DNA of 64,000 nt from Hyperoplus lanceolatus. Taxonomy: Eukaryota > Chordata > Actinopteri > Uranoscopiformes > Ammodytidae. The notes under the pieces were generated by a model. The model did no database searches. It saw only the letters and a list, made by a program, of their open reading frames with translations, and was not told the DNA's origin. The stretch is from positions 22,554,501 to 22,618,500 of the forward strand of contig CM049406.2 of NCBI GenBank assembly GCA_026929865.2, in the 5' to 3' direction. Each line of letters begins with the position of its first letter. Positions within the stretch are counted from its first letter, which is position 1. The position numbers were made by a program, and so were the translations under genes. This document shows positions 33,846 through 45,889 of this stretch, piece after piece.

Positions 33846-34133
33846 ACATGGCATATTTAAATCTACTCACCCGGAAGCAATTCTGTTTTCCTTGCCCTCT
33901 CTCCCTTCTCAAATAAGATGATTGTCCATTGTGATGATCTACGGAGAAATATAGGTTCCTGGTCATTTCTAGATGAAAACAGATGAGTGTTTGAGATTAC
34001 TGGTTTGAACAAAACATATTTAAATCCACAGACTCACTTTCTTGTTCTTCTAAAACTACTAACCTAAAAGCTTAAACAGCCATCAATGGGGAAACACAGT
34101 GGCCCCATTACGTAATGCACACCTTTAAAAGCC

Positions 34134-34134
<1 letters not shown>

Positions 34135-34194
<60 letters not shown>
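34135..34194. repeat. (CA)n microsatellite, about 60 bp
   Basis: Pure CA dinucleotides. Confidence 0.97.
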
Positions 34195-34197
<3 letters not shown>

Positions 34198-35133
34198 AGA
34201 TGACAGTTTGTGTCATAGGTAGGAAAAGAGGAATTTACTGAAACGGACAAACGCATATTACAAGCAAAGGAATCCCATACACCCATACTTATAAAAAAAC
34301 ATCGTGCCTTGACAGAGACTGTCTTGGAGATATTACTGGAATTACAAAGAGCAGGAATTCTATTATTTTTACACTGTGTATTTAGATGACACAATGTATA
34401 AAAAAACAAAGTAACCCTTTCAGTCTAGTCATGGCAGCAGTCCACTACTTTAGTACAGACTGAAATATCTCTTTTCCATTATATTTGGTTCAAAGATTGA
34501 TGTCCCCTTCATTAAAGATTGATATACTTTTGGTGATCCGATTTTTAATGCCACATAACATAGCTGTTTTATTAAACTGCAGATCACTTGTTAATCAGTG
34601 TAATCAGTGTTACATTTTTCTGTAGGGGATGCTGATTTATTCTTCTGCCCACTGATGTTGGCTGTCATTTCTAAGTTTTGCTCTTTGCATATTTTATAAA
34701 AAACCCTATTTTATTTCCAGTATCACAAATAAACATGTTACAATCTGTACTGTATCAGACACCCACTGTCGACTGTGTGTTTTAACAATGGACAAAGATG
34801 GTGCCATGTATGTTTCAGTAATGATGAGGATCTCTGGTGTAACACCTGCATTGAGCTGTGAAAGACCAAACAACCCCTACTGTGCTGCTGTGAGGCTGAG
34901 GTTTTACGTGTGTGGGCGTGTGATCCACTGTGATTATACGCTCACATCAGACAGAGGGCCATTTGAATGTTTTTCTCAGAAACACCTCACGCTAACCCCA
35001 CAGGGCCCACTCAGGGAACATAATGGAATAAATAGTCAAAAGCATCAAAATCATTCTATGCAATCCATTGCTCACACCATAAGCTGTGTCAAGACTGTCT
35101 CACTTGCTTAACTTATAAACTTGAACACACAAA

Positions 35134-35282
<149 letters not shown>

Positions 35283-35575
35283 CTCAGGCTCCAACTCTTA
35301 TGGAAAGTAGTTAAAATGTCAGCTATACGCTGAGGTGGGAGGCTGTGAGTGTTAACCGCTGACTGTCTAACACTGTTCTTCTGAGGGAATGCTTCATGTG
35401 AGCATTACATTGTGCATCAACCAGACCACACCAGACTGGCACCCATGTAAATGGCAGGTTAGGCAACACTTCACACCTGTTGATGGACATTTGGCAAGCC
35501 ATTTGTTGTTAAGTATAAGGCTGTTTCTCAAAATTGTTTTTCCTCTGCGACCAGAAAATGATGTCATTGTCACAG

Positions 35576-35801
35576 TAGTCTCGCAAAGCCAGACCAAACT
35601 ACAGCAAGTAGTATGGTCTGGAAGCACTCCGTTTAGAGCCGTCTATTCGGGGGGAAACTGGGCTGGCCTGTTTTTATTTATTTAAACCAATCACAATCAT
35701 CTACGGCGGGGCTAACCCCGGGAAGCAGCCAATGGAGGCGTAGCGTTGTTTGCCGACGCCAGCGCTTAATAGACGCTGGTGGGAGTGGTCAAGCCAGACT
35801 A
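35576..35801. mobile_element. 226-bp hAT-type MITE with target duplication
   Basis: Starts TAGTCTCGCAAAGCCAGACC and ends GTCAAGCCAGACTA. It is flanked by TTGTCACAG at 35567-35575 and 35802-35810 (9 bp by eye, 8 plus a shared base). A hairpin CCAGACCAAACTAC / GTAGTATGGTCTGG lies inside. Related fragments lie at 42200-42240 and 44968-44998. Confidence 0.88.
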
Positions 35802-35810
35802 TTGTCACAG

Positions 35811-37546
35811 CAACTCAAAAATATGAGAACTGGCTAGGCATTCTAAACTTCTAACAAGCCCACTTTCCTCCTTGAACATGCTTTCCTCCAAACTGCGGTT
35901 TGCAGTGGCTGCTGTGTAAACAACTCTAATGGTGAGCATTCCATTTTCCACATCTGTCCTGATTCAGCAGTCACACTGTTTATCTCATTGGTTTAGTTAT
36001 TCTTAAGATGCCAATATCCCCAGCCCCCTCCCTCCTCTGTTATATAAGATTATGTAATTCATATTCAAACAAATAAAGCAGTAAAATATCCCTTAAACAG
36101 CTGAAATCCTACAATGCCAAGAATTCTGGGATTGTACTTTGGAAGTTTTTTTTAAATAACTGCTGATATGATGTCTACCGTTTTGTACTCCCGTGGAGGA
36201 AGTTGTGAGCACATTGCGATCCTGAGTCGTTATGTTACATAACAAAAACACACCTCAGTGGTAAAAACATTGTGGAATACCGATGTCTTCCCTTGGGCTG
36301 TAAAACAGGCAGGTTAATAAGACAGTAGATTGATCTTATGGAACCAAACACAGATGTGCGCTGCTAGCTGCTTTTAAGGGTTTTCTGGTTCTTATGTGAA
36401 CTTCTGTGAAACATTTGGCCACATGGCAGTCTCAGCAAGTTGATGAAGAAAAAAACAATGGAAAGAACAGTGGAGAAACAACTGAGAGGAAGTAATACCA
36501 GTTCCAGGTCCCAGACTTATCACATGGAGACAGCTGATACACAGGTGGACCGCATCCCTCTGTAAAGAGAGAAAGAAAAGCTGGAGGGGATGATTTTGAT
36601 TATAAAAAGGTTTAGTTTCCACTATAATGTGACCAGACAAATAAAAGTCCATGGCTTTCATGTTAAGCTATTACAGCCATGTGCTAGCAGCATGACTCTA
36701 GGGGTTTGGTGATGTTTGTCTATCTACTGGTCAACCAGTCCATCATTTTGGTTAAGACGAAATATTTCAAAAACTATAGAATGGGGATATTTATGGTCGC
36801 CAAAAGATGAAGCCTACTCACATACCCTTTCTTTCATTTCATTGTGAAAAATGGTTTAGAGCACTCTTCAATTGATACATTTCCACAGTGAGAATTCAGA
36901 CAGAAGTAGTGCACAACATCCAACACTATACAGTATAGCACATATCCTGATGTGGGCATGAGGATTATGCAGGTTTGGTTGGAAGACTACATCATGTCTC
37001 CATTACTAGCCAGATTGCCAGCCTATCCTCCTGTGCCAGACATCCTGCACAGCTGTGGAGAGTTGCAAGAGTACCTGTGTGCCCTCAAGTCCTCTAAAAG
37101 AGCAGTGAATGTACCTGGGTGTTGAGCTGTGTTGGGGAATGTTGGCTCACTCACCCTTGAGCCAAAATTTCTTTGAGATCAGGCTTAATCACATGGCGGT
37201 TTAATAGTAAAACTATCAGCTACGGAGGAAGTAAACAGCACAGCAGGTGACATCCAGTAGACACATAAAGAGTTGCTGTCCAGACAAAACAACCTGCAGA
37301 GACATACCAACTGCTGAGACACGATTAAGAAATTCTGTACAGGAAAAAACAAACCCCAATTTGTGTATTTTTCCACTGATACTATGTGATTTTCCGATTA
37401 TCTGTCCCTTTCAGTGCACGTCACCCCACTACCAGTAAGAAGCTAACACACGTGGACCTTAACACACACTGACTTCACCTACCCCCCATGGCTATTTCCC
37501 TCCCCGCCACACTCCTGGTCCCCACCCACTTGTTGGTGGTTTACTG
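35811..37546. other. intergenic upstream of myoc, no gene seen
   Basis: Mixed composition with no bounded repeat or exon recognised. Distal myoc regulatory sites could lie here but none is identifiable. Confidence 0.4.
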
Positions 37547-37554
37547 TATAAATA
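37547..37554 (+). promoter_or_regulatory. TATA box of myoc
   Basis: TATAAATA lies 135 bp upstream of the myoc start codon, giving an expected transcription start near 37578 and a 5' UTR of about 110 nt. Human MYOC also has a TATA-type promoter. The preceding 60 bp are C-rich. Confidence 0.6.
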
Positions 37555-37688
37555 TCCTTGTCTCAGCACTGCTGGGATTCAGACACTGACCTGCACCAGC
37601 TGGGAAGAGACCAGCTAAAGGAAGGAAGAAGAAGTATAAATCCAGACAAGACTTACCGAACAGAGGAGGACAAACAGTTGAATCCAGA

Positions 37689-39733
37689 ATGTGGCTTCAG
37701 GTGTTTTACTTGTGTCTGTCCTGTTTGGCTCTGTCCAACCCAAGCCAAGCCCAAGGGCGAGCCTCGCTGCGCCGCTCCAATGACCACGCCGGACGCTGCC
37801 AGTACACCTTCATCGTAGCCAGTCCGGAGGAGTCCAACTGCTCCAGGATCAGCATGAAACCAGAGATGGAAGGAGTCATGTCCCGGCTCACTGTGCTGGA
37901 GGCTTTGGTCAGTCGGCTCATAGCAGGCGGGGACGGATGTGAGGGGACTGGGATGGGGACAAACGGTGAAGAGGTTCTCCAGAGAGCATTGTCCCAGGTT
38001 ACGGGGGAAAGAGAGCAGCTGCAGCAGGATAAGGAGCGTCTGAACACACAGGTCCAGGAGCTGCAGAGGAGGCTGGACGAGCTGAGTCGGGAGGCAGAGA
38101 GCCTCAGGCAGAAACCCTGCCAGCAGAGACACACCTCAGGGGGGACTCCACATGAAAACAGACCTGCCAGTGGTATGTACATCATTGAGTTAAGGGAAAA
38201 CACAAATATAAAACTAGAATCTTGTTATTAACCCAATGACCCCTAAAAGAGCACAAGTTCTCCTAACCACTTAACAAAAAGAAATGTTACAAATGTTACT
38301 ATTGATAGCTTAATGGTAATTAATGGTGGGTGGGGGGGATGGATTTGTTGTTGACCATGGCTATGACGACCCTCCTGGGGCGACAGGTCAGGTTTGCAGT
38401 TAGCGGTCTCAGTTTGAGAAAGGGGGTTGGAATTTACAACACAACCTCTTCTTTTACACGGCTTTGTCACTCATGCATGTCTGTGTGTGATCATTTTCAG
38501 GAGGGCAGTAGCAGGTTATAGGGGGTACCTGCTGTGCTCTGAGGCCAAGAAACAAGACACTTAGACGTTGTCTGTTTTTTGGGACTTTAGCTTACTATGT
38601 ATTTATAAATTATCTTTTTGTCAAGATCTACTCAAAATTCCTTCCCACTCTGTATTTTTATGTAATCTTTCGCTTTCTCACAATTATTTGTTTTGCTTTC
38701 TTCCCTGTCAGACCCTGCGTATGATGTTGGCAATGGTGCATATCAGGAGATGAAGGCTGAGGTAACAGAGGTTCCAGCGTCCCACCTCATGCCTGGAGGA
38801 AATCAAAATTCCACAGGTAAAGTTGGGGTTTTACGGAAATGAGCCAATTGGATGTGATGCAAATCATTGCCTTAAAAAACATGGTAAATATACTGCAAAC
38901 ACCATAAAGTGTAACTCTTTTTTTCCCCAGGCTGTGGAGAGCTGCAGTCCGTTGGAGAGCCTGTGTTGCACAGGAAGGCTGACAGTATCACAGGGAAGTA
39001 CGGAGTGTGGCTGCAGGACCCCGAGCCTCAGGGCCCCGATTACACCAACAAGACTGTGTGGCGCATCGACACAGTGGGCAAAGATGTCCGTCAGCTCTTT
39101 GCATATGAAGACATGGCTCAATTCTCCAAAGGCTTCCCCATGAAGGTCTTGCTGCTGCCAGAGCCGGTGGAAAGCACCGGTGCAACCATGTATCGTGGCT
39201 CCCTTTACTACCAGCGCAGACGCAGCCGTGCCCTGGTCCGCTACGACCTGGCTTCTGAGAGCCTGGCGTCACGCGTGGACCTGCCACACGCTGGCTTCCA
39301 CGGCCAGTACCCTTACTCCTGGGGCGGCTACACTGACATTGACCTGGCAGCGGACGAACAGGGCCTCTGGGCTATATACAGCACACAAAAGGCTAAGGGG
39401 GCCATTGTGATTTCCAAGCTGGACCCGGAGAGCCTGGAGGTGAGGAAGACCTGGGAGACCAACATCAGGAAGAACACAGTGGGCAACGCATTCATGGTTT
39501 GCGGGCGTCTGTACACGTTGGCCAGCTACACAGCACCCAACACTACTATCAACTACATGTTCGACACGGCCACTGGCAATGGGCAGGCTGTGGCTGTTCC
39601 CTTTAAGAACATGTACCGTTACAACAGCATGGTGGACTACAACCACGCCCTGAGGAAGTTGTACGCTTGGGACAACTTCCACATGGTCACCTATGACATC
39701 AGACTGGGCATGGTCAGCCATGGCAGCAGCTAA
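37689..39733 (+). CDS. myoc: myocilin, complete, 3 exons (463 aa)
   Basis: Secreted glycoprotein with an olfactomedin domain; in mammals it acts in the extracellular matrix of the eye's outflow tissue, and misfolding mutants cause glaucoma. Exons: 37689-38172, 38712-38816, 38931-39733, all with GT/AG, summing to 1392 nt. Residues 1-22 form a signal peptide ([21 protein letters not shown]). Residues about 60-145 hold a leucine-rich coiled coil ([20 protein letters not shown]). A short acidic linker is encoded by exon 2. Exon 3 encodes the whole olfactomedin propeller, with the paired cysteines (CGELQS and FMVCGRLYT), the calcium-site segment GGYTDIDLA, and [14 protein letters not shown] near the end. 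Three exons is also the human structure; human is 504 aa, the difference lying mainly in the N-terminal half and linker. The ATG was chosen because it opens the signal peptide directly. Confidence 0.97.
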
Positions 39734-40409
39734 ACAGGACGCACAGGTAGAGAGTCTGCTGTTAACAGGACTGTGCTCTTGCAAGAGCAAGTGAAAGAGA
39801 TAAAACATGTAATCATTGGCATTCTACTGTGTTTTTGCATCACTAAAATCTATTTTTTCTATCGCTATTGTAAATAAGATCTATTTTAGGAACAAAACTA
39901 TTCATGAACAAGATTAATGTAGCTGTGATAGAGCCCCCGATGACGCAGGAATCCTTACCAACAGTGAGCAGGAGTTTTTAATTGAAACATTTCTGTTATC
40001 TGTCAACACGTTATGTTATTTAATGTTCTGAATAATAATGGAAAAAAAAACATTTCTTAAACGACCAATGTGCTTGTTTGTGTAATTGTAAATGAAAGTA
40101 TTCACATCCTTTTTCTAATGATAAACAGAAATGTTACAAAATGGTGGGTGTATGATTTATTTGTGTATTATCTAGGCTACTTCTTTAATTTGTTCAAGCT
40201 TATATGGCCAAAGTTACCAAAACAGACTTCATCATCTTATATTACGTTTTTATTCACTAACTTTAACTGATGAATGACGTAGGCCTCAGTAGAGCATGGT
40301 ATGTACCCAGATGCTAAGAAAAAACATTTGCTAACAACTGATAACTGTTTGGGATATTTGGAGACTGTAATTAAAGCGTTACTTCTTGTAGACAATATGA
40401 ATGGCACTT

Positions 40410-40440
40410 AATAAAGTTTGATTTGTGTGTTTTAATAAAA
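40410..40440 (+). terminator. candidate polyadenylation signals of myoc
   Basis: Two AATAAA words (about 40410 and 40433) lie roughly 0.7 kb after the myoc stop, followed by TG-rich sequence. The stretch 39734-40409 would then be the 3' UTR; nothing else is seen in it. Confidence 0.45.
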
Positions 40441-41072
40441 TGTCTGTAAAAATAAGTTAATTATATAGAATTAGCCTATATGAAATGTGATGTCAATTGG
40501 CTACACAAGGGCACGACGAAATATAGCAAAAGCGTCTTTAAAATGTCTTCTAAAAACAAAATACCTAAAAAAAAATAAGAAAATATCCAAACCTTGAGAC
40601 TGGAGGCTACCTACCTACTACATATTCAGATGTATTCACAGGTAGAGGAATAAACGAGACATGTAGCCTAGTCCTGAGTCGAAACAGTTTTCAACTAACG
40701 TTCTCTAGTTTAATGTAATATCAGCAGATCAGACCACGCACCTGTGGTTCAACGGATAAAAACACGGCTGCCCTAATCAGAGAGCCAATTAATCCCCATA
40801 ACAACGACTTCTGGCGGACTCGACACATATGGCACGCGACAGTCGGTCCTATCAAATTAGGCACGTTATCCACGTTATCAGTAGGATACGAAGGGAGTTC
40901 AGTAAGTGGACTTCTCAGTTTGTTATGGAGATTGTTATTAGTTGTGTTAATGTTAGGGATATAGCTTGTCTGTAATCAGCACCCTATTGCTGGTTTTTGT
41001 TTATTAGCTAGCCTATGTTCTTGCTATTTCAGTGATTTCAGTTTGCATATTGGGCTCTTTTACTGTTTTAAT

Positions 41073-41108
<36 letters not shown>

Positions 41109-41540
41109 CTCACTTGCATTGTGCCTGATATTGAGTGACTGTGAGCAGTTTATGCCTATGTACTGAACGCCCTAGAGCTCAGTATCAACAAGTTCAGTCT
41201 CTGACCAGACATCCCATATTCATGAAAAACTCAGCTATGTAACTGACCCAGAAATGTTGCCATTAGCAGCCATATTCCTGTTGTGCACTGTCCTCTATGG
41301 ACTTGCACATTTACAAGCTGTAGTGACAAATAGTTTGATCTAGCCTACTTAACATGCACAGGGAAAAAAGGAATTGTCTGCTCTCTAAGTTTGAAGGCGA
41401 ACCCACAAAATATTAGCATAGTTTGGTAAAGTTTGTAAATTGCAATGGTATGTTAAAGATGATGGTCGGCAGCACAGAATAACAATGCCGTAAGAGGAGA
41501 TGGGTTGTCATGTAATGACAGTCAGGAGACTCCATGTACC
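40441..41540. other. intergenic between myoc and plpp6, no gene seen
   Basis: AT-rich; contains a (CA)n tract at 41075-41107. Confidence 0.4.
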
Positions 41541-44500
41541 CCTGACTGCGGCCCGCAGACGGACGTTGAGGGGGAGGAGACATTAGGCTCGTTCGACCTG
41601 TCGCCGTCTTGCTAAGACCTGCGCAATTATGACGCTCGTCTTGCTGAGCGCACTGCATTATGGTTAGACTTTTTGTCCCACTTGCACCCGTGGCTGGCTG
41701 CGGCTCGGCTGCTTGAGACTTTGAAGTCCCGCGGTATCAAGACGGACACAGACACTGGAGCAAGTCGCTGCAGTTGCTCCCCACGGGCTGCGGGAGCGAA
41801 ATGTCTGATGGGAAACGTCTTGCTGACAGGCGGAGCTGAGCGCTAATTGGGAGTTTAAACCTCGTGCCTTTGATGCGTTTCCCCAATTGGTTAGGCAAAA
41901 GTCTGACATCACCGCTCAAAATTAAATTACGATCCATTCTTTTTGATTTTAATTTATGTTTAATCATTAGGCCGCCACAATATGCATTTAAGCAGAAATG
42001 TACTTAATCAGAGTTAAACCTCTGAACCCTTGACATAGAAATAATTTGGATGTGTAACTCTCCTGTATAGATATATTTAAAAGTGAACACAAACTTGAGT
42101 CACATAAGATCTTGGTGAAGTGATTTTTATACCATTAAGATTAAATCATAGGCTTATTTCAAGTGATCTAAATGGTCTGGGAATTGTATTTTACATGTAG
42201 TGTCGCAAAGCCAGACCAAAACTACAACAAGTAGTTTGTTTGTTACACATCATAATACAGTTCATCATATCCATCTCTACAATAATAATAAGGGATCTTT
42301 TCTTAGACCTTCTTTATTTAGGCCGATCATATTCGTTATGTGAAGGGAGAAATACTAAACCTCCTTTATTTGGATTTGTAAATTATTCTTGTAAATTATT
42401 CTTTATCACTTAAAAGTAGGTGTTCTAGTAAAGTAACAAGAAAGATAAAGATGTGTGGGGAATGGGGATATTAGCTTATATCTCGTTTCTTGTTTTGAAA
42501 ATGCCCCTCGCTTTTAAAGTGTTTACTCGTCTTTGTGTTGTGTTCTGCTTCTAATCGGTTGTAGCATGTGTGACTCTCCTGCGAATATGTTTCTAATAGG
42601 TCTTCAAAATAAAACTAGAAAACGAACTGCATCCGCAACAAGGACGCTACTTCCGACTCGGAGCTGTCCGGCTTCAGTCCTTTCTTTATATGTCCATGCT
42701 TCAGTCAGGCATTTTCGTCACTCCCCCGACTGCACTCGGCTACTCTCGTCTACTTTCCAGACGAGCTGAAAGTTAGGTCGAACGAGCCTATTGAGGGGGG
42801 GAGCTTGAGCAGGCACTCGCTGTCTGCTTGTCCGTCTCTTTCTCACACATTCACTCGTAGAGGTCCGCTGCAGCCGTTAAGCTAGCGGTAGCCCACGCTC
42901 TTTATTAAATGTTACAGAGAGATGGCACGGGAGTATTATGACTTGCTATCTTTCTTGCTGCGTACCATCGACATATTATAAAGTTAAGCATGGCCAAACG
43001 ACTTGTTTAATTATTTGAACGCATTCTTACATCCGGTTTAGTGATATCAAAATAAGAGTCCTGCATGCAGCAGTAGCATAGGCCCTACTTGGAATAATAA
43101 CCGCATATAAGAAATATTTAGATAATTTTATGTTTAACCTATAGTATTAACCGGTTAAATATCTTCTTAAAGGTCAACAGGTTAACAATGGACATCCCTT
43201 CTTACTCTGTTGATTGCTTTTGCTATCTTGTAACAGTTCACTTATGAGGACAGATGATCCTGTGAGTGTTAAATTAGTGTTGTGTCTCCCAAGGGTCAGC
43301 AATGAGATCTATACTTACAAAAGCAAGTATATATGTATGTAAAATGATTAAGTGTGCACTGTAAACAATGTGACATGTGCTAAAGAGAACTCCTGTACCT
43401 GTCTGTCTGTGACGGTTGCAGGCCCAACTGCCTATGAATTAAGTAAGAGTCAAAATAAGATATGGGGAACTATGAAGGGGTCACTGTGACCCCAAGGTAT
43501 GACCTTAACAGATGCAATGTGACCACATTTAAGGCTTAAAAATATACCTCAATTAGACATAACTAAATACTACAGGTGTGACGCACATTAAGTTACACCA
43601 ATCACAGCAGCCCTAACAACAGTCTTATTATTCAACAGAACAATGTAAAAATAACAACTACAAAAAATACATAGTAAACTATTAACAGAAAAGATAACTA
43701 ATCAATAAAGTGTAGAACAATCAAAGAACACATATTGTCCTTATTTTTACCTTATACTCTCTCTTGCCATAGTCACCATACTTCACTATGGATGAGTCTA
43801 TTTTAACAGCAACAAAGGGACAATTGCACAATCTATTAAAACCGTTAATATTGTTTATTTTCACAAGCTGTAGTGTGTCAGGGCTGACCTAAAATGTGAC
43901 TCAATAACAAAAGTATCTTAAAATAAAGATGTTTGAATTGTTAAATGATTAATTGCATTTTTTACAATATTTCCAGACACACACTGCTGTAAGTAGACTA
44001 TAGATGACACTTGTGAACCCTTACTGAAAAGATTTCCTTCCCGAACAAGGACAGGATTTTCCAGGCATATAACACTTTGAGGCTTTAACTGATCATGGAT
44101 ACATGTATGCATGTGTCACAGCAAGGTGAAGCGATGCCTCCGGGGCATTAACTGTGGTGTTTAATATACGGTGTTAAGGTGCTGGAAAACAAACATTTAA
44201 ATTAAAGCGGTCAAATTTATGTTTCCATAGTGTCTGCACTTGATTGTGACATTGCCAGACTGACACCGGCTGCCATTCTCAGGCGAATTTGCGGCCCAAA
44301 ACACGCCCCTTGCCATCGAATAATTCAATTAATATTACTAATAATTAATACACACATATTCAAGGTAAAGAACAGGATGGCTGTAACAGCATGTATATTC
44401 TGTGGATACAATCCATAATAGCTATGGGTCTTCACTCTTCACAAGAAAGGGGTATTTAATATGCCAGGTCAGCTTGATAAAATGTTGTTTCACAAAATTT

Positions 44501-45295
44501 ATTCGAGTCATTCCACCAATCCGGTACTGTGATCGTGAAGTTATCTATTCATTAAAATGAATTATTAGAATTGTTTTTACCTAATGCATGTTGAAAGCAA
44601 TTTGAGTCTAAAATAAACTCTAATTTGTATATGTCCCCTTCAACCCTGTTACCATTTTCAACCCTGTTACCCTAGTTTCAACCCTGTCACACCTTTATGG
44701 TATGTATTCCTTTAAGCTTAGAAAAAATATATACTTTTTGTTTAACTATGTCTTAAATATTTATGGCAATCATAAGAATATTGATTTTAGTTAAAAATAT
44801 GAAGAAAAACCACATCTTTGATCAAAAATGGTGTGATCGCTGGCACAAAAAGGGCCCATTCCCTGTATGCTACTGCTCCATGCAGGACTCTTATTTTGAT
44901 ATTGCTAAACTGGATGTAACAAGGACTCTTATTTTGGTGTTACTACGGATGTAACAATGCCAACTGCCAAAGTCAGACCAAACTACAGCAAGTAGTATAG
45001 GCTAAGTTTAACATTGTAATAGGTACCCTGCAAGAAAGATAGTCACAACACTCCCGTGCCATGTGTTTGTATTTAATTAACAGCGTGGGCTCCCGCTAGC
45101 TTAACATAGCGCTAGCATTAGCCTGCTTGAGGAGTGAATGTGAGAGAGTGACAGACAGTAGTGAGAGCCCTGAGCGCCGTCCCCCTCAATGTGGTCTTAG
45201 GCTCCCCCCCCCCCCCCCCCCCCCCTCAATGTGCCGGCCCCCTCAATGTCTCCTCCCCCTCAACGTTGGCTGCGGGCCGCAGTCAGGGGCTTCTC
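41541..45295. repeat. nested inverted-repeat region (decayed DNA transposons)
   Basis: 41541-41590 matches the reverse complement of about 45244-45292 (CTGCGGGCCGCAGTCAGGGG on the right). 42830-42965 matches the reverse complement of 45030-45145 (GTTAAGCTAGC, AGCCCACGCT, ATGGCACGGGAGT). The word AGGTCGAACGAGCCT occurs inverted at 41587 and again near 42777. The interior is AT-rich with no transposase frame. Probably two or more non-autonomous elements, one inside another. Confidence 0.6.
45203..45225. repeat. poly-C tract
   Basis: About 22 C in a row, with a second run at 45349-45366; both in the nested repeat region. Confidence 0.9.
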
Positions 45296-45733
45296 GGAGA
45301 CTCAGCAGCAGCTGATGGAAACTTTGGCGACTGTTTGATGACGCCAGCCCCCCGCCCCCCCCCCCCAACCACTGTTCACAGAATCATACAGTCAACCCAA
45401 TGTGGATTGTTTCAGTTCAATACAAAACTGATACTCTTTGTAACATTATTGTGCCACTGCATACTGAGATGAAGGTGTCACTTAAGCGATTTATAAGTAT
45501 AAGTGTATACACTAGTTTGGGCTTTCATACAGTGAGATAAAAACCTACACCTGTATATGATAAACAGTTTGCTTTATTTTTTATTTAAATGTTAAATGTC
45601 TTTTTGTTAGAGACTAATTAAATTCTGCTGTGTATGCATCTTAAAAGAATATGCAAAATCCCACCAGTGACTACATAAGCCATCCATTTCAATGTTACCA
45701 CTTGATTCTTTAAAAAATATTATAAAACCTTAA

Positions 45734-45739
45734 TTTATT
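45734..45739 (-). terminator. candidate polyadenylation signal of plpp6
   Basis: AATAAA on the minus strand 150 bp after the plpp6 stop codon. The intervening 3' UTR contains an (AC)n tract at 45839-45876. Confidence 0.5.
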
Positions 45740-45837
45740 CATGGAGGGCTTGTGAGCCAGCTCTTTGCAATTACAAGTGATAACAAAGATACCACAATCA
45801 AATACACATAAAAACAGATACAGATTAACAGTGCTGT

Positions 45838-45838
<1 letters not shown>

Positions 45839-45876
<38 letters not shown>
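45839..45876. repeat. (AC)n microsatellite in the plpp6 3' UTR
   Basis: Eighteen AC units ending 14 bp after the plpp6 stop codon in transcript sense. Confidence 0.95.
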
Positions 45877-45877
<1 letters not shown>

Positions 45878-45889
45878 GTTCCACCGAGC

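Noticed and set aside
37653-38203. Two minus-strand frames of 159 and 165 codons opposite myoc exon 1
   Set aside because: Antisense shadows of the myoc coiled coil; leucine- and serine-rich by complementarity.
39269-39808. A 179-codon minus-strand frame opposite myoc exon 3
   Set aside because: Antisense shadow of a strong coding exon; no independent motifs.
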